Assembly: GCF_032970905.1 (NCBI RefSeq)
Contig: NZ_JAWJZA010000003.1
Strand: one strand, 5' to 3'
Origin: Veillonella absiana
GTDB lineage: Bacteria > Bacillota > Negativicutes > Veillonellales > Veillonellaceae
DNA length: 64,000 bases
The notes beneath the pieces were generated by a model. That model worked only from the letters and a program-made list of their open reading frames with translations. It had not been told where the DNA came from and did not search any database. Shown here piece by piece: positions 1 through 7,936 of the stretch. Positions within the stretch are counted from its first letter, which is position 1, and the number at the start of each line of letters is the position of its first letter. The translations under genes and the position numbers were made by a program.

Positions 1-138
1 AGTTTTGTACCAGGTTTGCCATTCTATAGTACCAAGGATAATACGAATCATATACGTTTGAATTTCACAGGTATTTCAGAGGATAATATTGTTGAAGCTG
101 TTACTAGAATGAAACGAGCTTATGAATCTTTACTCTAA
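1..138 (+). CDS. C-terminal end of a PLP-dependent aminotransferase (partial)
   Basis: An open frame enters from the left edge and ends at TAA 136-138, giving 45 residues. The pattern, with an F-V-P-G start, an N-x-x-R-L-N-F-T segment and a closing E-D-N-I-V-E-A-V helix, is the usual C-terminus of class I/II aminotransferases of the 2-aminoadipate/LysN or MocR-like group. The Arg in the IRLNF segment would be the substrate carboxylate-binding arginine. The catalytic lysine lies outside the window, so the substrate cannot be given. It is followed by an amino-acid transporter with its own promoter, so a related amino-acid role is possible but only inferred. Confidence 0.7.
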   Translation, partial: SFVPGLPFYSTKDNTNHIRLNFTGISEDNIVEAVTRMKRAYESLL

Positions 139-152
139 ATCTGTGAAATATT

Positions 153-181
153 TTGCATAACATGGAAAAAATGAGTATAAT
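153..181 (+). promoter_or_regulatory. Sigma-A type promoter for the amino-acid ABC transporter
   Basis: TTGCAT at 153-158 and a perfect TATAAT at 176-181 are separated by 17 bp. The site lies between the aminotransferase stop and the permease start, so the transporter pair probably forms its own transcript. Confidence 0.6.
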
Positions 182-228
182 AGATTGTTAGTATAGTATG
201 TTCAGCTTTCAAAATTAGGAGAATCGAT

Positions 229-885
229 ATGGGTTTTAATTGGAGTCTAATTTTAGATAACCTGCCTCTATTATTACAAGGGGCTCTAGTTACAGTTAAA
301 ATTACTACCATGAGTGTAGGCTGTGGCTTCTTTATTGGTATGTTAGTAGCGTTAGCTAACTTATCAAATTTAAAAATTGTTCGTTTATTAGCTAGATGCT
401 ATGTAGACATTATCCGTGGTACCCCATTATTGGTACAAATTTTCTTGATTTACTTTGCATTGCCAATGATTATCGGAAGCCGTATTGATCCATTTGTTGC
501 TGCGGTAACTGCATGCAGTATTAACTCTGGTGCTTATGTATCTGAAATTTTCCGCGCTGGTATTCAATCCATTGATAAAGGTCAAATGGAGGCAGGCCGT
601 TCCCTTGGTCTATCTTGGGCACAAACTATGCGTTATATTATTATGCCACAAGCGTTCAAGGCAATTATTCCACCATTGGGTAATGAATTTATCGCCATGT
701 TGAAAGATTCCTCTCTAGTATCTGTTATTGGCTTTGAAGAGCTAACACGTCGTGGTCAATTAATAATTGCTAAAACATATGCATCCTTTGAAATTTGGGG
801 CACTGTAGCTGTTATTTATTTAATTATGACTGTTAGTATTTCGCAATTGGTAGCCTACTTAGAAAGGAGATATAATATCAAATGA
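229..885 (+). CDS. Polar amino-acid ABC transporter permease (HisM/GlnP type)
   Basis: This 218-residue inner-membrane permease belongs to the polar amino-acid uptake family. It has about five hydrophobic segments and, around residues 121-155, the conserved cytoplasmic EAA loop (EAGRSLGLS followed by MPQAFKAIIPPLGNE) that docks on the ATPase. The ATG follows an AGGAG. The gene overlaps the ATPase gene by 4 bp, so the two are translationally coupled. No substrate-binding protein gene is adjacent. The binding protein must lie elsewhere or left of the window, and the substrate (Gln, His, Cys or other polar amino acid) cannot be assigned. Confidence 0.9.
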   Translation: MGFNWSLILDNLPLLLQGALVTVKITTMSVGCGFFIGMLVALANLSNLKIVRLLARCYVDIIRGTPLLVQIFLIYFALPMIIGSRIDPFVAAVTACSINSGAYVSEIFRAGIQSIDKGQMEAGRSLGLSWAQTMRYIIMPQAFKAIIPPLGNEFIAMLKDSSLVSVIGFEELTRRGQLIIAKTYASFEIWGTVAVIYLIMTVSISQLVAYLERRYNIK

Positions 886-1601
886 TTAAGCTAGAAAATG
901 TTCGTAAAAGATTCGGCAAAAATGAAGTGTTAAAAGGTATTGATCTCCACATCGAAAAAGGTGAGGTTGTGGTTATCATTGGTCCATCTGGCTCTGGCAA
1001 AAGTACAGTTCTTCGTTGTATGAACTATTTAGAAGAGCCTACAAGTGGTACTGTTATTGTAGATAATATGGACTTGTCTGATAAGGATAAGTTAAATACA
1101 GTGCGTACAGAAGTGGGCATGGTATTCCAACGTTTTAATTTATTCCCACATATGACTGTGCTAGAGAATTTAACGTTGGCACAGGAAAAAGTTCGTAAAA
1201 CAGCCAAAGCGGAAGCGCAAGAGCGAGGCCGTAAATTGTTGGACCGTGTAGGATTGGCTGAAAAGGCAGAGGCTTATCCTCAATCACTATCCGGTGGTCA
1301 ACAACAACGTGTTGCGATTGCGCGTGCATTGGCAATGACACCAAAGGTGATGCTTTTTGATGAACCTACATCTGCCCTTGATCCTGAAATGGTTCATGAA
1401 GTACTGGATGTAATGAAGAGCCTAGCACAAGATGGTATGACAATGGTTGTTGTAACTCATGAAATGGGCTTTGCTAAAGAAGTAGGAACTCGTGTACTAT
1501 TCATTGATGAAGGTCAGATTCTAGAAGAAGGTACACCAACAGAAGTATTTGATCATCCTAAAAATGAACGTTTACAGTTATTCTTGTCTAAAATTCTTTA
1601 A
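882..1601 (+). CDS. Polar amino-acid ABC transporter ATP-binding protein (GlnQ type)
   Basis: This 239-residue ATPase energises the adjacent permease. Visible motifs are Walker A GPSGSGKST (about residues 34-42), the Q-loop in VFQRFNLFPH, the ABC signature LSGGQQQR (about 136-143), Walker B VMLFDEPTSALDPE and the switch histidine in VVVTHEMGFA. Length and motif spacing are typical of GlnQ/HisP/ArtP. Its start overlaps the permease stop. No terminator with a clear U-tract follows; the next 605 bp hold no gene. Confidence 0.92.
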   Translation: MIKLENVRKRFGKNEVLKGIDLHIEKGEVVVIIGPSGSGKSTVLRCMNYLEEPTSGTVIVDNMDLSDKDKLNTVRTEVGMVFQRFNLFPHMTVLENLTLAQEKVRKTAKAEAQERGRKLLDRVGLAEKAEAYPQSLSGGQQQRVAIARALAMTPKVMLFDEPTSALDPEMVHEVLDVMKSLAQDGMTMVVVTHEMGFAKEVGTRVLFIDEGQILEEGTPTEVFDHPKNERLQLFLSKIL

Positions 1602-1660
1602 TTTACATACCTTGTAAGAGAATTTCCTCCTTTGTAGTATATATGAACTTATATTATACT

Positions 1661-1706
1661 ATGTCAATTTAGCATACGTATGTTGTTTGTATGCTGAAAT
1701 TGACAT
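1661..1706. repeat. Long inverted repeat in the glnQ-cspA gap
   Basis: Arms at 1661-1677 and 1689-1706 pair over 17 bp with a single bulged C; the 11-nt loop is 1678-1688. No U-run follows, so this is not an ordinary terminator. The surrounding stretch 1602-2206 is AT-rich and has no credible gene. It also contains a weaker 7-bp hairpin at 1854-1875 and the cspA promoter. The repeat could be a regulatory operator, an RNA-stability hairpin or a decayed mobile fragment; nothing decides between them. Confidence 0.6.
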
Positions 1707-2122
1707 GATGTATTTACTATTAAGATTTGACTTAAATGAGATTAATCCATACGTATCTTAGTTAAAAAATTAAAGTTAATTTTATATAAATTAAAATGAC
1801 TAAATTTCCATAGATAAAATTATTATATAACGAATTATTCAGTCTGAAATATCAGTCTCTGCCTATAAAGAGACTAAAATATATTAGTTGTAAAGCAAAA
1901 TTTAAACCATAAAATTTAACGAACTGTGTAACTATGCATAGGATTTAGAAAATAATAAATATTTAAACGCAACTATTTTTATAGATATAGATGGAAAACT
2001 TTCTGAGTTTTGAGGGTGACATATTTTGATAATGCTGAAATAAATAGGTGTAGCATTGTAGATTGAAATCGTGAAATCTTTATGCATGAGTTTAACTCTA
2101 TAAATTTTATAGGTAGATTAGA

Positions 2123-2151
2123 TTGATATTTTATACACACTGTGTTATGAT
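2123..2151 (+). promoter_or_regulatory. cspA promoter
   Basis: TTGATA (2123-2128) and TATGAT (2146-2151) have a 17-bp spacer. Transcription from here would give a leader of about 50 nt before the cspA ATG at 2207. Confidence 0.65.
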
Positions 2152-2206
2152 GAGCAAGTAAGACGAGTAAGATCAGTTACACAATAAAGAATTAGGAGGA
2201 AGTTTC

Positions 2207-2404
2207 ATGTTAGGTAAAGTAAAATGGTTTAGTGCTGAAAAAGGTTACGGATTTATCGAAAGAGAAGATGGCGGCGATGTATTCGTTCATTTCTCTGCTA
2301 TCCAAGACGAAGGATTTAAATCCTTGGCAGAAGGCCAAAGTGTTCAATTCGACATCGTTGATGGCAACCGTGGTCCACAAGCAGCTAACGTTGTAAAAGC
2401 GTAA
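2207..2404 (+). CDS. cspA: Cold-shock protein, CspA family
   Basis: This 65-residue single cold-shock domain protein binds single-stranded RNA and DNA. Both nucleic-acid-binding motifs are present: RNP1 as KGYGFIE (about residues 12-18) and RNP2 as VFVHFS (about 25-30). The length is normal for the family. The ATG follows a strong AGGAGG. The gene is monocistronic, with its own promoter upstream and two hairpins downstream. Codon use is strongly biased (many ATC, TTC, CGT), consistent with high expression. Which csp paralogue it is cannot be told from one window. Confidence 0.93.
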   Translation: MLGKVKWFSAEKGYGFIEREDGGDVFVHFSAIQDEGFKSLAEGQSVQFDIVDGNRGPQAANVVKA

Positions 2405-2429
2405 GCTCTAGACATAACTGAATAATCAA

Positions 2430-2456
2430 GCCTGGTATAGTCTACTGGGCTTTTTT
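2430..2456 (+). terminator. Rho-independent terminator after cspA
   Basis: An 8-bp stem with two G-U pairs (2430-2437 with 2443-2450) is followed by TTTTTT at 2451-2456. Confidence 0.7.
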
Positions 2457-2466
2457 ATATATTGAT

Positions 2467-2498
2467 ACTGCTTTTTTAAAAGCAGTTTTTTGTTTTTT
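2467..2498 (+). terminator. Second hairpin terminator after cspA
   Basis: ACTGCTTTT at 2467-2475 pairs with AAAAGCAGT at 2478-2486 and is followed by a long T tract. It lies just after the first terminator and probably acts as a back-up. Confidence 0.55.
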
Positions 2499-2702
2499 TG
2501 ATCGGATGTATTGTTTTACTTAATGACTACCACACTTAGTGATATATAGATCCATCTTTTAAATAGGAAAAAATTTTTTCTAAAAAAGAGGATTATTACC
2601 CCCTTATGTTGAATATATATAATAAGACATGAAGAATACGATGAAATCTAATCACAGATTTTACAAGTTCTTGATGTGTTATTTGAGAAAGGGTGTTGAA
2701 TT

Positions 2703-3233
2703 ATGAAAGTAGCAATCAGAGGAAAAAACATTGAAGTAACTGTGGCTCTTCGTGAGTATGTAGAAAAAAGACTTGGAAAATTGACTCGTTATTTTGATGA
2801 AGAGTTAGATGCACAAGCAGTACTTTCTGTGGTAAAAGATAAAAGCACTATAGAACTTACTTGTTTCGTTGATGGTATCGTATTGCGTGGGGTAGAAACA
2901 AATCCTGATATGTATGCGGCTATTGATTTAGTTGTAGATAAAATCATTCGTCAAATTCACAAACATAAAACTCGTTTGGCTAAACGTTTCAAAAAACAAG
3001 GTGCATTCCATCCTGAAGTTGAAGTACCTGAAAAGCCTATTGAAGAAGATACATTAGAAGTGGTAAGACGGAAACGCTTCTCTGTACGTCCTATGGATGT
3101 GGAAGAAGCTATTTTACAAATGAATCTTGTAGGTCATGACTTCTTTATGTTCTTCAATTCGGAAACTGAAACATATAATGTTGTATATCGTCGTCATAAT
3201 GGGTCCTATGGTTTGATTGAACCAGAAGTATAG
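2703..3233 (+). CDS. hpf: Ribosome hibernation promoting factor, long form
   Basis: This 176-residue protein matches long HPF (YvyD/RaiA family), which binds the decoding region of idle ribosomes and dimerises 70S into 100S particles. The N-terminal S30AE/YfiA domain covers about residues 1-100, starting MKVAIRGKNIEVT. After a linker, the C-terminal dimerisation domain (about 118-176) carries RRKRFSVRPMDVEEAILQM and HDFFMFFN. The ATG follows an AAAGGG. It stands alone with a clear terminator and sits just before secA, a common Firmicute arrangement. A TATAAT at 2618-2623 may be its -10 box, but no good -35 is seen. Confidence 0.93.
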   Translation: MKVAIRGKNIEVTVALREYVEKRLGKLTRYFDEELDAQAVLSVVKDKSTIELTCFVDGIVLRGVETNPDMYAAIDLVVDKIIRQIHKHKTRLAKRFKKQGAFHPEVEVPEKPIEEDTLEVVRRKRFSVRPMDVEEAILQMNLVGHDFFMFFNSETETYNVVYRRHNGSYGLIEPEV

Positions 3234-3270
3234 TAGGCAATAGTAGAAATAATATTATGATATAGTGATT

Positions 3271-3309
3271 AGTGAGAATTCTTTCGTAAGAGAGGATTCT
3301 CACTTTTTT
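3271..3309 (+). terminator. Terminator after hpf
   Basis: The outer 9-bp stem AGTGAGAAT/ATTCTCACT encloses a mostly paired inner hairpin and is followed by TTTTTT. This is a strong intrinsic terminator. Confidence 0.85.
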
Positions 3310-3455
3310 GCAGTTTTTTGCAGTTGTAAGTATAAATTTTTAGGGTAAGTCTTTAGTTTTGTAATCATTTTTTTTACAATACTGTGATATTTTTGTGTAA
3401 CCTATTTTCATGAGCTAGAGATGAAGTTCTAAAACGTCAAAAATACGCATATTTT

Positions 3456-3484
3456 TTGACTATTTTGCACATTTTTGCTACAAT
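3456..3484 (+). promoter_or_regulatory. secA promoter
   Basis: TTGACT (3456-3461) and TACAAT (3479-3484) are spaced 17 bp, about 50 bp before the secA start. Confidence 0.7.
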
Positions 3485-3532
3485 TAATTGAATATAATAA
3501 TGTGAAATGTCCTTTTGAGGGAGTTGATTTTT

Positions 3533-5968
3533 TTGTTCGGCTTTGTCCAACGTCTTCTCGGAAATAATAGCGCTCGAGAAATTAAAAAAATGCGCACAAT
3601 TATTGATCATATTAATAGCATTGAATCTGATTACATTAAATTAAGTGATACAAACCTAGTTGCTAAAACAGATGAGTTTAAACGTCGTTTAGCGAAAGGT
3701 GAAACTTTGGATGACATCCTACCAGAAGCGTTTGCTGTAGTTCGCGAAGCGTCTAAACGTGTTCTTGGTATGCGCCATTTTGATGTACAAATAATTGGTG
3801 GTATTACTTTGCACCGTGGTAATATTGCAGAAATGCGTACTGGTGAAGGTAAAACATTGGTAGGTACACTACCAGTGTATTTAAACGCGTTAACAGGTAA
3901 AGGTGTTCATGTTGTTACTGTTAATGATTATTTGGCTACACGCGATAGCGAGTGGATGGGGAAATTATACAAATTTTTAGGTTTATCTGTGGGGCTAATC
4001 GTAGCCAATCTTGATTACAACCAACGTAAAATGGCGTATAGTTGTGATATTACATATGGTACAAATAATGAATTTGGTTTTGACTATTTGCGTGATAACA
4101 TGGTTTCAGAGGTCGCTCATATGGTGCAACGGCCATTGAATTATGCTATTGTCGATGAAGTAGACTCTATCTTGATTGACGAAGCGCGTACGCCATTAAT
4201 CATTTCCGGCCCTGGTGAACGTTCTACAGATAATTATTATAAATTAGCTAAAATTGTACCTCATTTGAATGCTGAAGAAGACTACGTAATTGATGAAAAA
4301 CAAAAAACGATTGCTCCTACAGATTCTGGTATAGCTAAAGTAGAAAAAATGTTAGGTGTCGAAAATTTGTATGATGCTGAAAATATTGAATTGAATCATT
4401 TGTTAGGTGCTTCTTTACGTGCTCATACGATGATGCATCGTGATACAGACTATGTAGTTAAAGATGGCGAAGTTGTTATCGTTGATGAATTTACAGGTCG
4501 TTTAATGTTTGGACGTCGTTATTCTGATGGATTACATCAAGCTATTGAAGCTAAAGAAGGATTAAAAGTAGAACGTGAAAGTCAAACATTAGCGTCTATT
4601 ACATTCCAAAACTACTTCCGTATGTACGAAAAATTGGCGGGGATGACTGGTACAGCTAAAACGGAAGAAAAAGAATTTAATGATATTTATGGCCTAGAGG
4701 TATACGAAATTCCTCCAAATAAGCCATTGGCTCGTGTAGATATGCCTGATTTGATTTTTAAAACTAAGGCTGCTAAATATCGTGCAGTTGTAAGAGATGC
4801 TGTAGAACGTCATAAAAAAGGACAACCTTTATTGATTGGTACTACATCTATTACTCAATCTGAAGAGCTTAGTGATATGCTTAAGCGCAGTGGTGTTCCT
4901 CATAGCGTATTAAATGCGAAACATCATGAACAAGAAGCTGAAATAGTAGCACAAGCTGGTCAAATGGGAATGGTAACGATTGCCACTAATATGGCTGGTC
5001 GTGGTACAGATATTCAATTAGGTGAAGGTGTACCTGAAATTGGGGGCTTAGCGATTCTTGGTACAGAACGTCATGAGAGCCGTCGTATTGATAACCAGTT
5101 GCGCGGTCGTGCTGGTCGTCAAGGTGACCCAGGTTCATCTCAATTCTTCCTTTCCTTGGAAGATGATTTGATGCGTATTTTTGGTGCCGATAATATTTCT
5201 GGTATTATGGACAAATTAGGTATGGAAGAAGATGAACCAATCGAACATTCCTTGATTACTCGATCCATTGAAAAAGCGCAGAAAAAAGTTGAAGATCATA
5301 ACTACAATATTCGTAAATATATTTTGGAATATGATGATGTTATGAATCAACAACGTGAAGTTTTATATGAACAACGTCGTCGCATTTTAGGTAATGAATC
5401 CTTACGCGAAACTATTGAAACTATGATCGATAAGATCGTAGTAGAATCTATGGATACTTATGCCGATGAAAAATTATATCCTGAAGAATGGGATTATGAA
5501 GGCTTATATACTCATTTGAGTCAATATTTCTTGACGAAAGAAATTTTGTCTCCTGAAGATATGGAAGAATACAGCCGTCAAGATTTGGAAGAAAAATTAT
5601 TGGATTTGGCGCATTCTGAATATAAAGAACGAGAAAACTTATTGGGTGACGTATTAATGACCCAATTAGAAAAAGCTATCATGCTACGCGTTGTGGATAG
5701 AAAATGGATGGAACATTTGGATAATATGGATATGTTGCGTGAAGGTATTGGTCTTCGTGCATACGGACAAAAAAATCCATTGGTAGAATATAAATTTGAA
5801 GCCTATGAAATGTTCCAGAATATGATTGAGTCGATTCAAGAAGAAACAATCATGGCCTTGTACCGCATTCGTGCAGAATTCGTAGAGTCAGTTGAAGAAC
5901 CAGTTGATCATTTAGAAGGTGCACAAACCCACCATGATGATGTGTTGGAGCCACAAAACATAGATTAA
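3533..5968 (+). CDS. secA: Preprotein translocase ATPase SecA
   Basis: SecA is the motor that pushes unfolded preproteins through SecYEG at the cytoplasmic membrane. The 811-residue protein shows Walker A in MRTGEGKT, the DEAD-type VDEVDSILIDEART motif, PPXD-region sequence, and the second helicase half with TNMAGRGTDIQL and RIDNQLRGRAGRQGDPG. I chose the TTG at 3533 because a GAGGGAG lies 9 nt upstream and the protein then begins with the usual FGFVQRLLG. The frame is open further up, to a TTG at 3515, but that would consume the ribosome-binding site. The C-terminus lacks the zinc-binding SEC-C motif; this also occurs in other SecA proteins. Confidence 0.95.
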   Translation: MFGFVQRLLGNNSAREIKKMRTIIDHINSIESDYIKLSDTNLVAKTDEFKRRLAKGETLDDILPEAFAVVREASKRVLGMRHFDVQIIGGITLHRGNIAEMRTGEGKTLVGTLPVYLNALTGKGVHVVTVNDYLATRDSEWMGKLYKFLGLSVGLIVANLDYNQRKMAYSCDITYGTNNEFGFDYLRDNMVSEVAHMVQRPLNYAIVDEVDSILIDEARTPLIISGPGERSTDNYYKLAKIVPHLNAEEDYVIDEKQKTIAPTDSGIAKVEKMLGVENLYDAENIELNHLLGASLRAHTMMHRDTDYVVKDGEVVIVDEFTGRLMFGRRYSDGLHQAIEAKEGLKVERESQTLASITFQNYFRMYEKLAGMTGTAKTEEKEFNDIYGLEVYEIPPNKPLARVDMPDLIFKTKAAKYRAVVRDAVERHKKGQPLLIGTTSITQSEELSDMLKRSGVPHSVLNAKHHEQEAEIVAQAGQMGMVTIATNMAGRGTDIQLGEGVPEIGGLAILGTERHESRRIDNQLRGRAGRQGDPGSSQFFLSLEDDLMRIFGADNISGIMDKLGMEEDEPIEHSLITRSIEKAQKKVEDHNYNIRKYILEYDDVMNQQREVLYEQRRRILGNESLRETIETMIDKIVVESMDTYADEKLYPEEWDYEGLYTHLSQYFLTKEILSPEDMEEYSRQDLEEKLLDLAHSEYKERENLLGDVLMTQLEKAIMLRVVDRKWMEHLDNMDMLREGIGLRAYGQKNPLVEYKFEAYEMFQNMIESIQEETIMALYRIRAEFVESVEEPVDHLEGAQTHHDDVLEPQNID

Positions 5969-5979
5969 AGACTTATGGG

Positions 5980-6025
5980 AATGGTTCGTTGCTCTGAACA
6001 TCATAGCAACGGCCATTTTCTTGTT
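5980..6025 (+). terminator. Weak hairpin between secA and prfB
   Basis: Arms around 5980-5993 and 6005-6017 pair, with a small internal mismatch. The T-rich tail is broken by a C and a G. It probably attenuates rather than blocks read-through into prfB. Confidence 0.4.
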
Positions 6026-6114
6026 TACATAACTTTTACATATATATTTTTGAGGATATATAATAGCCTTTTTAGGCGGGGTTTATTAATAGCATATAAA
6101 GGTGGTGACATAAA

Positions 6115-7222
6115 TTGTTAGATGATTTAAAACCAATTATTGATAATCTGGAAGAACGAATTTATGGAATGAGGGATTCACTTTAACATCGCTCAGAAGG
6201 AAGATACAATCTTTACATTAGATGTTAAAATGAGTGATCCTACTTTTTGGGATGACCCAGATAAAGCTCGTGAAATTTCACAAGAAGCAACACAATTAAA
6301 AAATGCAGTTGATGGTTATAAACAGCTAGTTCAAGATGTGGAAGATGCTCGATTAATGTTAGATATGGCTATCGAAGAAGATGACGCTTCCATGGAAAAA
6401 GAAATATCCGATTATGTACAACAAATTGAAGAATCTGTAGAAAAACAAGAGATACTCTTGTTGTTGAGTGGCGAATATGATCAAAATAATGCGATTTTAA
6501 CTTTTCATGCTGGTGCTGGTGGTACCGAGGCACAGGATTGGTGTTCTATGCTCATCCGTATGTATTTGCGTTGGGCTGAAAAATCAGGTTATGGCGTAGA
6601 ATTGATGGATGAACAACCAGGTGATGAAGCTGGTATTAAGAGTGCCACATTCTTAATTAAAGGTGAAAATGCTTTTGGTTATATGAAATCTGAAAAAGGT
6701 GTTCATCGTCTTGTCCGGATTTCTCCATTCGATGCAGCTGCTCGTCGTCATACATCATTTGCGGCGGTAGATGTCATGCCTGAAATTGATGATAATGTAG
6801 AAATTAACATTGATATGAAGGATGTTCAAGTTGATACATATCGTGCTAGTGGTGCTGGTGGTCAGCATATTAACAAAACTGATTCAGCTGTTCGTATGAC
6901 ACATAGACCAACTGGTATTGTGGTACAATGTCAATCTCAACGTTCTCAAATACAGAATAGAGAACAATGTTTGCGTTTGTTACGTGCAAAATTATTTGAA
7001 TTAGAATTAGAGAAGCAAGCAGAATTAAAAGAGCAAATTGGGGGTACCTACCAGGCGATTGAGTGGGGTAGTCAAATTCGATCCTACGTATTTCATCCAT
7101 ATAACCTTGTGAAAGATCATCGTACGGGTGTTGAAACCGGCAATGTACAAGCTGTAATGGATGGTAATATTGATCAATTTATGGAAGGCTTTTTGAAAAA
7201 AGAAGCAAACCTATCTATTTAG
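6115..7222 (+). CDS. prfB: Peptide chain release factor 2 (with +1 frameshift)
   Basis: RF2 reads UGA and UAA stops and releases the finished peptide. The gene is in two frames: a 23-codon ORF from TTG 6115 (GGTGGT upstream) to CTT 6181-6183, then TAA. The main frame resumes at AAC 6185, skipping T6184, and runs to 7222. The joined product is 368 residues, the usual RF2 length. The short ORF encodes the expected N-terminal helix (LDDLKPIIDNLEERI). The stop-recognition tripeptide SPF is in VRISPFDAA, and the catalytic GGQ is in ASGAGGQHINKTDSA. Starting only at ATG 6230 would remove part of the N-terminal domain and has no ribosome-binding site. secA-prfB order is common in Firmicutes. Confidence 0.93.
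6163..6187 (+). promoter_or_regulatory. Programmed +1 frameshift site in prfB, with UAA stop
   Basis: The slippery CTTT (6181-6184) carries the zero-frame stop TAA (6184-6186) followed by C. A Shine-Dalgarno-like GAGGG at 6170-6174 lies six nucleotides before CTT. Known RF2 sites are CUU-UGA-C with a purine stimulator about 3 nt upstream. Here the stop is UAA and the stimulator is further away. Slippage of the Leu tRNA from CUU to UUU explains the join. Confidence 0.8.
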
Positions 7223-7231
7223 GAGATAATT

Positions 7232-7924
7232 ATGAAAAAGTTTTTGGGATTTCTGTTAGTCCTCGTTATCATTGTTGCTATAGCCGGGCAATATCTATTG
7301 CCTAAATACATTGGTATGAGAATTGAGGATCAGTTAGATGAATCCTTACATCCTAGTGATCAAACTGTTGTAGTAGAGTCTATGCCTGCAGTTAAATTAT
7401 TATATGGTGATGTGGATGCTATTCGGGGTAATTTGGAAAATGTAAAACTAGGAGCTCTTAGTTTTACAGGCTTTCACTATGAGCTAGATAATATTACTGT
7501 AAATCCAGTAACATTGATTATGAATCAAAAGCTCGATGTATTGAGTGTTCAGAAATCCACTATGGAAGGCATTGTTACAAAAGATGATTTAACACAATAT
7601 ATGGAAGCTCAAGTTAAAGGTCTGGAGAATACAATCGTTTCCATGAAGGATGAGAAAATCACTGTTACTGGAACGATTAATGTAGGTGGATTCCTCAAAG
7701 GTAAGGCTGAAATTACAGGAATGCTTGATTTAAATAAAAATGTGTTATATTTTGAACCTCAACGATTTACACTAAATGGAACTACTATTAGTGGATTGAA
7801 TTCCTCTCTGCTTGAACCTATCGCTATTTATGATTTCAATGAATTCCCTATATCTGTGAAAGCAGATAGTATCTCTGTGAAAGATGAGGCTATTCGTATT
7901 AAGGTAACACCCATTATTGAGTAG
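7232..7924 (+). CDS. DUF2993 (LmeA-like) lipid-binding family protein
   Basis: This 230-residue exported protein starts with a Lys-Lys and one hydrophobic segment (about residues 4-24) that acts as a signal peptide or anchor. The rest is β-rich, with alternating hydrophobics and V-x-V/L-x-L strands, typical of the DUF2993 fold related to LmeA phospholipid-binding proteins. It starts 10 bp after prfB behind an AGGAG and precedes the DUF5693-csaB pair. A periplasmic, envelope-polymer or lipid-handling role fits its neighbours but is inferred. Family assignment rests on the overall pattern, not a search. Confidence 0.65.
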   Translation: MKKFLGFLLVLVIIVAIAGQYLLPKYIGMRIEDQLDESLHPSDQTVVVESMPAVKLLYGDVDAIRGNLENVKLGALSFTGFHYELDNITVNPVTLIMNQKLDVLSVQKSTMEGIVTKDDLTQYMEAQVKGLENTIVSMKDEKITVTGTINVGGFLKGKAEITGMLDLNKNVLYFEPQRFTLNGTTISGLNSSLLEPIAIYDFNEFPISVKADSISVKDEAIRIKVTPIIE

Positions 7925-7936
7925 AAAGGATGTATC

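Noticed and set aside
6115..6230. prfB as a frameshifted pseudogene or a sequencing error
   Set aside because: The frame change sits exactly at the conserved RF2 slippery position with CTTT, a purine-rich stimulator and a stop. The joined product has normal RF2 length and motifs.
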